A stretch of DNA of 64,000 nucleotides, from contig JALMGJ010000001.1 of the NCBI GenBank assembly GCA_023362775.1, positions 93,776,501-93,840,500 on the forward strand, in the 5' to 3' direction. The translations under genes were made by a program, and so were the position numbers. The DNA is from Charina bottae (lineage: Eukaryota; Chordata; Lepidosauria; Squamata; Charinaidae). Of this stretch, positions 39,000 to 49,500 are shown piece by piece (position 1 is the first letter of the stretch; each line of letters opens with the position of its first letter). The notes beneath the pieces are model-generated. The model worked only from the letters and a program-made list of their open reading frames with translations. It did not search any database and was not told where the DNA came from.

Positions 39000-39620
39000 G
39001 TAGGGAATGCGGCCGGTCTCCTGGCCAATTTTCGTGCAAAGCAAGACCAGCGCGGACACGAACTGGATGGAAATGAATTAAGATTAAATAAAGGTGAGTT
39101 AGCCCCTTACAAGGAAGCCCTCGGGAAAGATCGCCGCAAACTCTTCCCTTCCCTCCCCAGAAAAGGGAAGGAGAGCCACTGAAATGGCATTAGAAGCGGG
39201 AGAAGCGCAAGGGCGCTCTTCAGCGAAGACTTGAACCCGGCAATCCTGACTTCGGGCCTCTTCCGCCTCGCGCCGGGTGGGATGGACGGGAATGCCCATC
39301 TCAAAGATGGCCGCAGCGGCTGACGGAGAAAAGGCGCCTGCCTATCACAAATAGGGCGGCGCCTGTCCTTCTGGGCTGTGTTCGCCTCGTTTGCTGTAGC
39401 ACCGTCTTCCTTGCCTGGACGCCGGCTGAACCTGACTCCGCCGACTAGGGAGGACAAAGTCAAGACGATGCTGGGACTGTCGCTGTTGCTAGGCTTCAGC
39501 ACCGGTTGGCTCCTGTACTATTGGGCGAGCGTCCCCAAGGTCAGCATTAAGCACTGGCACTGCAGCTTCTATTGGCACTCTTGCGGGGATGGGCAGCAAA
39601 AGCTCCGAGGCGATGGAGTG
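39000..39620. promoter_or_regulatory. GC-rich block around ABHD1 exon 1
   Basis: GC and CpG content rise around the ABHD1 start codon at 39468. Probable CpG promoter. Confidence 0.45.
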
Positions 39621-42600
39621 GAGTCTCTTTGCACGCGAGGGGCGAAGCGGCTTTTGCTTTTTTTTGCTTTTCTTCCTTCGGGGCCGACGACTCTGAATTT
39701 CCCTGGAGTTTATCAGAGGGTTCCCACCAAGCTCGAAAACGGAGCCCCACGAAAGGGGGCGTAGGGTCTCTGGAGGCCCAGCTTCACACGATGTTTTTCT
39801 GTCTTTCTGTTGGCCCCCAAAGCAAGGTTCTTTTTCAGACCTCGGTTTTCTATCCTTTCTGCTTTTTACTGCCTTACTAAGGGGTGCCCCTGTGGGAGCT
39901 TGCCAGAAAGCCATTCAAATGAAGCGTTCTGCACTTACACGTTGTGATTTCTGATAAGTCCACATATCTTAAAAGTTGCCAAGGTTGAGAAACATTGTGC
40001 TATAGGAATAATTAGGGACAGAAACTCCCCACCTGCTTTCTTGCTTTCCCCTGCCCACTCCTTTTCTCTCCATTTTAATTGTCAAAGTGTTGGCTTGTTC
40101 TGGCCAACATACAACTGCCTTTATGTCGTTTTCTTTTTTCTATGGAATATGCATCTGCTCCTCATTCAGGGATGTCCAGGCTGGTCTTTGGTTGATTTCT
40201 ATCATACCTCTAGCCAAAACCTCTGTAGGTATTTTGTTTGTTTGCATTAGCCCTTCCCATGGGTGGAGGCGTGCCTGCTTTGGCTGTCAGGTGTTCCTGG
40301 GTAGATGCCTTTGCAGCTTGGCTAATTCACATTATAAATAGTTCATTTAGATGTATATCCTACTTTTATTTTGTACAGCTGAAGGCAGCATACATAATGC
40401 TCCCTCCTGTTTCCCCCACCCCCAGCAACCATGCTGTGAGGTGGGCTGGGCTGAAAGAGTACCTGGCCCAAAGTCATCCAGCCAGTTTCCAAGCCAAAGG
40501 GAGGACTTTTCTTTTTTAAATTTGCTGGTCATTGACCAAATAAATGTTTACTACTACTACTTAACCACACCACCAAACTGGGTCTTGGGAACATGCTGGC
40601 CTAGACAGCTGGACCAGTGCCCCATCAAAAGCCAAGAAGGCCTAGACAGCCCCCATTCGGAAGGCTAAACTCCATTCCACACACTCAAGCCTGCCACAAA
40701 AGCCATTAGCCTTGATATCCAGGGGGAAACCCATGCAGAGTTCAGCATTTCACACTCCGTTGAACCTTGCATTACAAGTTTAAATTTTAAGAAACCAAAG
40801 TGGTTTGCAGTATAAGGAAAAGCTAATTGCCTGCTGAGAAGCAGACCCTAGGATCCTATTACAAAACCTATGCCTTCATTGTTATGGCTGTAGGGTTGCT
40901 AAATTAGGGCATATCCTTCAGAGGGATCAGCTTAACTCCCTCCCAGAAACTGGCAGCTCTGCCACCAATGACCTTCAAAATTAATTCCACAGGTGACTAT
41001 TCTCACTGTAATCTTGCTTTGTTTGCCTGCCTGCCTACACATACCTGTATGTCTGTATTATACAAGAACAGCCCTGCTGGATCGATGTTCATCTTCATCC
41101 AGTAGTTCATTTTCCACAGTGACCAACCAGTTGCCACTGGGATGCTCACAAGCCAGAGAGGCAGACATGCCCCTCTCAACCATTATTCATTCGCAGCTGC
41201 TGGTTGGGGGCAGGCAAGTCCCAACCCTGAGGTGACACTAAGTCTTCCAGACCAAGGACCCTTAACAGGCTTCCCTTCCATGAATGTATCCAATCCCCCT
41301 TTAAAGCCATCTATTAGTGGTCATCACCACATCTTGTGGGAATTAATTTCACAGGTCAATTATCTGCTGGGTGAAGAAGTGCTTCCTTTTGTCTGTTCTA
41401 AATCTTTTCCCAATCAGCCTCATTAGATGGCTTCTGGTCCTAGCATTTTGAGAGAGGAGGAAAAACTTAACCTTGTCCATTCCACACCTACTCTGCTCCT
41501 TAACCTTCCTAATGCGATGCAGAGATACCAGGACCATTCCAGCCTTTCTCAGAACAAAAAGGACCTTCAAATCGTCACAAGCCAGCCGCATTTACGACCG
41601 CCTTGAACAAGCCCTCCTGCGCAAGAGAATTCACACAACCCGCCGAAACCTTGCCATCACAGAAAAAGATCTATTCGCCACACATATGAGCCTCAGTCAC
41701 AAAATGAGAAGCCAGGATTGGGACAAGATTGATACCATATCCTACAGAAAAATGGAAAAAGACATCGTTGTCTACACAAACAGACAAAAGCAAAAATCCA
41801 ACAAATGCCAAAACAGTCAACCAAAACCGGCACTGGATACTTCACGCATTGTCATCAATTTGACAGAACGCCTACTCTCTCCTGAAGAAACCTCCACCCT
41901 AAGCAAAGGAGGAAACTTTGCAATTACACCCACCAGAATTCCGGTGGAAGATATCATTGCCAATGTGGAATCAGCCATTCACCAACGGCCGGAGGAAGAA
42001 GCAGAAGAAATAAGGGGTGAAGTGGCAAGAATCCTGAGGAAAGCAAAGCCCCCCACCAGCAACATTCGATTATGTAGAGAGGGCATGCTTCGGACCCCGT
42101 CGGTAAGGGAGTTTCGGTTGACGGGGTCCAGAAGGCGTGCCTTCTCGGCAGTGGCACCTGCCCTTTGGAACATTCTGCCCCCGGAGGTGAGGCAGGCCCC
42201 ATCACTCCTATCCTTCCGGAAGAATTTAAAGACCTGGTTGTGCCGCCTCGCGTGGGACGGGAATAGGAATAGCTCTTCATGGGTATGGTTGGTGTCTTAG
42301 AGCCCTTTTAAGATCATGTGGGTCCTAGGTTGGTTGAGATCGCCCGCTTGGATTTTCTATTTAATTTATAATAATAAGTAATTATATATTGGATTGTATA
42401 TTTTTAGTAGAATTTTAATTTTTATGTCTGTAAACCGCTCAGAGTCCCCTGTGGGGGAGATGGCGCGGTGATAAAAGTCTAATAAATAAATAAATAAATA
42501 ACATTACTAAGAAGGAGAGAAACACCATAGAGACCCTCAATTCGGACCCAGACATCATCATCCTTCCAGCGGACAAAGGCGACGCTACGTTAATTATGAA

Positions 42601-45600
42601 CATAGATGAATACAAAGACAAAATCAGAGAACTACTAGACCCCACCACATACATAACAATAAGACGGGATCCGACCAGGAAAATCATGAAGCAAACCAAC
42701 ACACTGATAAAGAGCTCCTCCCTGCATCCCAACGTACTACAACGTATCTGCAAGACAGAAGCTCTCTCACCAAGACTATACAGACTCCCCAAAATCCACA
42801 AAGACTCGATCCCACTCAGACCCATTGTAAGTGCCATTGGCTCCCCCGATATACGAATTATCCAAACATTTGGCAACCCTTTTACAGACCCACATCGGAC
42901 AGACTCCATCCCACATCAAAGACTCAGGACACTTCATCAACAAAATCAGCACCCTAAAACTCAACCACACAGCTTTGACGTGGTCTCCCTGTTTACCAAG
43001 GTGCCAGTAAGGGACACCCTGGCACTCATCAAGCAAATCTTCCCAGAAGACATTACAGCTTTATTTCAACACTGCCTAACAACTAGTTACTTTCAATGGG
43101 AGAATGAGTTCTACGAACAGATGGATGGCGTTGCCATGGGAAGCCCCCTGAGCCCAATCATAGCAAACTTTTACATGGAACATTTTGAAAAACAGGCTTT
43201 GGAATCGGCACCCATTACACCAGCAGTCTGGTTCCGGTTCGTGGATGACACCTTCGCAATTTGGAGTCATACTGAAGAAGAACTGGAGAAATTTCTGGAC
43301 CACCTAAACGGCATCCACCCCAATATACAATTCAACATGGAAAAAGAAACTGACGGCAAACTTCCATTTTTAGATACACTGGTCATACGCAAACCGGACC
43401 TCAAACTAGGACACAAAGTATACAGAAAACCCACCCATACAGACCGGTATCTGCACAAAAATTCCAATCACCACCCACGACAAAAGAGAGGCATGATCAA
43501 AACCTTGGTGGATCGTGCTAATCGAAACTGTGAAACCCAATTTCTCAACAGTGAACTTAGCCATCTGAATTGGGTCCTACAGGCGAATGGCTATTCCAAG
43601 AATGAAATAAAAAGAGCCATCAAACCAAGAAAACAACATCCAACTGAAGAAAAACAGCCCCCCCCAAACAATGTATTCCTGCCCTACATCAAAGGAGTCA
43701 CTGACCGCATGGGAAAACTGATGGAAAAACACAACTTTCAAACAGTCTTCAGACCCACCAGAAAAATACAACAAATGCTAAAATCAGCAAAAGACAAAAG
43801 GGACCCCCGCACCGCTGCAGGAGTACCAGAGCTTTCCAAACTGTGTGTCGCGACACGTTAGTGTGTTGGCTGCAGTGTCTGGGTGTGTCGCGGCTGCTGC
43901 TGCCTCCGAGCCCTGCCAGGATTCCACGCAGGTCCTAGTGCCTGCCTTGTGCCTTGCTGCCTTCAAACCTGCTGTGATTCCGCGCAGGTCCTAGTGCCTG
44001 CCTTGTGCCCTGCTGTAAGAGTGTGTCGCAAAATGATACATGTCTAAAAAGTGTGTCACCAACATGAAAAGTTTGGAAAGCTCTGCCGTATACCATGCAG
44101 CTGCGGACAAGTATACATCGGAACCACAAAACGAAGCATTCACACCAGGATAAAAGAACACGAAAGACACTGCAGACTACCGCAACCAGAAAAATCTTCA
44201 GTAGCTGAACATGCTCTCAAGCAAACGGGACACAAAATCCTATTTGAAAACACAGAAATACTGGACAACACCAAAAGCCACTACACCAGATTATACAGGG
44301 AAGCCACTGAAATTCACAAACACCAGCACAGTTAAAATAAAAAAGAAGAAAGTCTAAAAATTAGCAAAACCTGGCTACCAGTCCTGAAAAACACAGCCTG
44401 CAAAAGGTCAACGAACTCAGCTCAACCACCAGGACATGGGAATACTTCTCACAATGAACATGCTAATCACGCTCAGCAGCCACTCGTTAACATTTCAACA
44501 CAACAAAAATACCCACCTAATCTCCTATAATTTAGCTCTATAAATAGAAAACAAACATTGCCACTCTACCTGGGCACAGAGAGATCGCTTCTGCCTGTGC
44601 TCCTGCCCTCTGAAAATGCCGGCCACAGATGCTGGCGAAACGTTAGGAACCACAACTTCCAGAACACGGCCACACAGCCCGGAAGACCCACAACAGCCAT
44701 CGAACTCCGGCCGTGAAAGCCTTCAACAATACCTTGTCCATTCTTTTTATATGCTTCAGTCATATCCCACCCCCCTAGTCACTGATTTTCCAAGCTAGAG
44801 AGTCCCAGCCATTCTAGACTTTCTTCATGGGGAAGGCGTTTCAGCCCTTTGATCAATTTGGCTGCTTTCTACTGTACTTTCTGAAGCTCTGTTATATCTT
44901 ATAATTAAAATATCATATAAACCTTTTATTAGCTACTTGTGGTATTGAGAGGTTTTTTTGGGGGGGTGGACTTTCTTCTAGTTTGTAAATGCTTTCCTGC
45001 CTTGTTGCTTCAGTGTGATTCATCTTTTTCATAGGCAACTAGATGAGTAGCTGTTCTTCCCCAGATGTTGAGGGGCAGTGGGAGACATCTTGAGTTTGGT
45101 TTGCTTTGCAAGCTCACTCTCTGATTCTACCTGTTCCTTTGCAGCGCCCACTACTGGTAGCTTGTCAGCCTTTCCAGGCCTTCTTGGAGAAATATTGTCC
45201 CATTGTGAAGGAGACGTTCTACCCTACACCATGGTGCTTTGAGGGTCGGCTTCAAACCATTGTCCGTGTCTTTATCAAATCCTGCCCATTTGTCTCCTAC
45301 CACAGGTGGGTCCACTGTGAGGGAGGGACGCCATTGCTACTTCTGGGCACTGTTGGGTTGGGGCAGTGGATGTGACCTTAAGTGCCACTCTGTCCACATT
45401 GCCTTGTTTTTTCACTTCTCATTCAGTGAACTCCTGCAAACTGCAGATGGAGGACAGCTGTTCCTGGACTGGGCTGATCCTGAGGAAGGAAGCGCTTGCC
45501 ACCCTGACCCAGAAAATTGCCCCATTGTCCTGTTTTTGCCAGGCTTGACAGGCAACAGCCAAGAGACATATATTCTGCATTTGGTACGCAGCACTCAGTG

Positions 45601-46291
45601 CCAGGGCTACAGGTGAGAATAACAAAAAAAAACCAAAACACACCTGTGGTTTTGAGACTTGGAGAACTGGATTCCTTTCCACTTTGGGTCAAGTGTTACA
45701 TTCATTTGGGAGTCCAGTTCTGTTTGAGGGCTAATAAGTAGAGGGGCTGTGTCAAAATGAAGAATGGTGTCTTCTCATGGAAACTTCTCCCTTCTCCCTC
45801 CCAGGGCCGTTGTGTTTAATAATCGAGGGTGCAAAGGAGAAGAGCTGCTGGTAAGTGCTATTGCAGTCTAGCACAGACTTGCCTTTGTGTGTATATGTTG
45901 GCAGCTGGATTGGTACAGATGCTTTGTAACTTCATGGGGAGGGAGGACTTGTGTGTCACAGCTGACCCATAGGTATGTATGCCTCTCTCTTTTAGAAGAG
46001 GCTGCTCTTTGCTGCTGTTCCGGGATTGCTTCTGGGTCCCCCATCCATGTCCCTCTCTTATTTTCAGACGCACCGGGCTTACTGTGCCACCAGTACTGAG
46101 GACTTGGAGCTGGTGGTGGGCCACATCAAGCGCCAGTTCCCTTGTGCACCATTGATGGCGGTTGGCATTTCTCTTGGCGGGTGAGGTTCAAGTTGGGCAA
46201 AGGAAGGAAAAATGGGGAGGCACGTTTTTCTGACCCCAGGGAGCATACCTGGAGGTAGCATCTGAAGTGTGTGTGTGTATGTCTGTATATA

Positions 46292-46332
<41 letters not shown>

Positions 46333-46349
46333 ATCTATCTATCATCATC

Positions 46350-46383
<34 letters not shown>

Positions 46384-46407
46384 TATATAGATTAGAGATA
46401 GATAGAT

Positions 46408-46448
<41 letters not shown>

Positions 46449-46479
46449 GATAGAGAGATAGAGATAGAGAGAGAGAGAG

Positions 46480-46536
<57 letters not shown>

Positions 46537-49500
46537 TAGTCTGTGGCTTGAATCATGTCAACTGGATTTCTATTTTCTTAGTGGAAACGTTTCACTCCTT
46601 ATCCAAGGAGCTTCTTCAGTCTGAGTAAAGTTAGTAAGGGAATCCTTAAATATGTTTCTAGGCTGGCTGTGTGACCTTGCACCTGGGGCTAGGTCATGGT
46701 TATTTTTGAGATGTTTGTTTCTAAGTCCCTTTATCATCTAAAGGAGGATCGTTAAGATTACCCTGCTGCTGTTGAGCTTGTGAAATGGTCTTAATCTTCC
46801 TAGGCACAGAAGACAAAGCAGGAAGGAAGATAGGGGAAAGGTTATGCCTGAGGCCCCCACCTCTATTCAAGGAAGGATTTTCCAAGTTGGCATGAATGGA
46901 TTCCTTGACCCCTCTCTCAAACCACCTATCTTCTCTGTCTAAAATGTGAACATTAATGTCCTCAAATGAGTGTCCTTTTTCCTTTAGATGAAGATAAACT
47001 GCTGACTCTGGTCCTGTGGTGTTACTTCTCCTGTGTTGGGCCATCCTCCTGTACAAGGGCTGTTTGGTTTCTCCAATGTAGAGTTCAGAGCACTCCTCAC
47101 TGCACTGGATTGCATACACTACATTGCTTTCCTTGTGTTTTGGAGTTTGATCTTTGGGGTGTACAAGCCTCTGTCTCAGTGTGTTGGTGGGTTTGAAATA
47201 TACAGGTATGTGGTGTTTGCCAAATATCCGTTTGATCTTTTCAGACACGCCAGCCATGTAAGGAATGACCAGGTTCTTCCGTTTACTCTGAGTCTCAGCC
47301 CTATCTGTCGCTGTTTTAGGTCTGGTAGACTTAGATTTGGTGAAGGCCCAATTTGGATATCCACAGGCCTGCAGAGCTGTTCTCAGATGCTGCTTTTCAT
47401 TCTTTTTGGAATCCATGGAGGTGGGGATGGTTTCTGCTCTGTGTGACAATGTCCTGATGACTCCTAGTTTGTGCTGCAGTGGATGGTGGGAGTCAAACAT
47501 CAGGTATTGATCTGTGTGTGTGGGTTTCCTGTAGATCCCTATTTCTAGCTTGCCACCGGTCCCAATGAGGACTTCACAGTCTAGGAATGCCAGTCTGTTG
47601 TCCTTGGTGTCTTCTCTGGTGAAGCTAATGTTGGCATCTATAGTGTTTATATGGTCCGTGAAGGCCTGTACTTCCTGGGCCTTGATTTTGACCCAGGTGT
47701 CATCCACATACCTAAACCAGTGGGTGGGCACCGTTCCCTGGAATGTGTTGAGTGCTTTCTTCTCCACTTCTTCCATGTATAAATTGGCCACAATGGGTGA
47801 CACAGGAGAACCCATGGCACAGCCGTGTTTTTGTCTGTAAAAGTCACCTCTGTATGTGAAATAAGTGGTGTTAAGACACAGGTCCAGAAGATGGCAGATC
47901 TGGTTTGGGTTGAGATGGCTTCTCCTTTCCAGGGTGCTGTCCTCTTCTAGTCTCTTCCTGACAGCGGATAGAGCATGAGTGGTGGGGATGCTGGTGAAAA
48001 GGGAGGACACATCAAAGGAGACCAAATGAAACAGATGAAACTATGGTCTCCTTTGATGTGTCCTCCCTTTTCACCAGCATCCCCACCACTCATGCTCTAT
48101 CCGTTGTCAGGAAGAGACTAGAAGAGGACAGCACCCTGGAAAGGAGAAGCCATCTCAACCCAAACCAGATCTGCCATCTTCTGGACCTGTGTCTTAACAC
48201 CACTTATTTCACATACAGAGGTGACTTTTACAGACAAAAACACGGCTGTGCCATGGGTTCTCCTGTGTCACCCATTGTGGCCAATTTATACATGGAAGAA
48301 GTGGAGAAGAAAGCACTCAACACATTCCAGGGAACGGTGCCCACCCACTGGTTTAGGTATGTGGATGACACCTGGGTCAAAATCAAGGCCCAGGAAGTAC
48401 AGGCCTTCACGGACCATATAAACACTATAGATGCCAACATTAGCTTCACCAGAGAAGACACCAAGGACAACAGACTGGCATTCCTAGACTGTGAAGTCCT
48501 CATTGGGACCGGTGGCAAGCTAGAAATAGGGATCTACAGGAAACCCACACACACAGATCAATACCTGATGTTTGACTCCCACCATCCACTGCAGCACAAA
48601 CTAGGAGTCATCAGGACATTGTCACACAGAGCAGAAACCATCCCCACCTCCATGGATTCCAAAAAGAATGAAAAGCAGCATCTGAGAACAGCTCTGCAGG
48701 CCTGTGGATATCCAAATTGGGCCTTCACCAAATCTAAGTCTACCAGACCTAAAACAGCGACAGATAGGGCTGAGACTCAGAGTAAACGGAAGAACCTGGT
48801 CATTCCTTACATGGCTGGCGTGTCTGAAAAGATCAAACGGATATTTGGCAAACACCACATACCTGTATATTTCAAACCCACCAACACACTGAGACAGAGG
48901 CTTGTACACCCCAAAGATCAAACTCCAAAACACAAGGAAAGCAATGTAGTGTATGCAATCCAGTGCAGTGAGGAGTGCTCTGAACTCTACATTGGAGAAA
49001 CCAAACAGCCCTTGTACAGGAGGATGGCCCAACACAGGAGAAGTAACACCACAGGACCAGAGTCAGCAGTTTATCTTCATCTAAAGGAAAAAGGACACTC
49101 ATTTGAGGACATTAATGTTCACATTTTAGACAGAGAAGATAGGTGGTTTGAGAGAGGGGTCAAGGAATCCATTCATGCCAACTTGGAAAATCCTTCCTTG
49201 AATAGAGGTGGGGGCCTCAGGCATAACCTTTCCCCTATCTTCCTTCCTGCTTTGTCTTCTGTGCCTAGGAAGATTAAGACCATTTCACAAGCTCAACAGC
49301 AGCAGGGTAATCTTAACGATCCTCCTTTAGATGATAAAGGGACTTAGAAACAAACATCTCAAAAATAACCATGACCTAGCCCCAGGTGCAAGGTCACACA
49401 GCCAGCCTAGAAACATATTTAAGGATTCCCTTACTAACTTTACTCAGACTGAAGAAGCTCCTTGGATAAGGAGTGAAACGTTTCCACTAAGAAAATAGAA

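Larger units (their letters stand above)
41528..44335 (+). pseudogene. PLE reverse transcriptase / GIY-YIG endonuclease, disrupted
   Basis: The N-terminal part (about 41528-42061) reads [20 protein letters not shown], a PLE N-terminal domain. After the LINE insertion the frame continues NTIETL...[14 protein letters not shown] (from about 42500), then [20 protein letters not shown]. Sequence at about 42880-42975 is out of frame, then [15 protein letters not shown] (motif A), [18 protein letters not shown] (B) and [12 protein letters not shown] (C) follow. The hAT splits the endonuclease just before [20 protein letters not shown]. It is not functional as it stands. Confidence 0.88.
41483..44730 (+). 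mobile_element. Penelope-like element (PLE-2) with target duplication, carrying two insertions
   Basis: ACCTTGTCCATTC flanks it at 41470-41482 and 44731-44743. It holds the N-terminal PLE domain, the RT and a C-terminal GIY-YIG endonuclease, with a hammerhead-like motif near the 3' end. It is broken by a LINE at about 42062-42500, a hAT at 43827-44085, and frameshifts near 42880-42975. It lies in ABHD1 intron 1, in the sense direction. Confidence 0.88.

Noticed and set aside
39378..39914. Frames of 128 and 141 aa around ABHD1 exon 1
   Set aside because: They read through the exon 1 donor or lie antisense. Only 39468-39539 matches ABHD1.
41473..42300. A 275-aa host gene
   Set aside because: It is the PLE N-terminal domain read into an inserted LINE 3' end; the join is an insertion artefact.
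43935..44129. Small frames across the hAT in PLE-2
   Set aside because: The hAT family has no coding capacity; the same frames recur in each copy.
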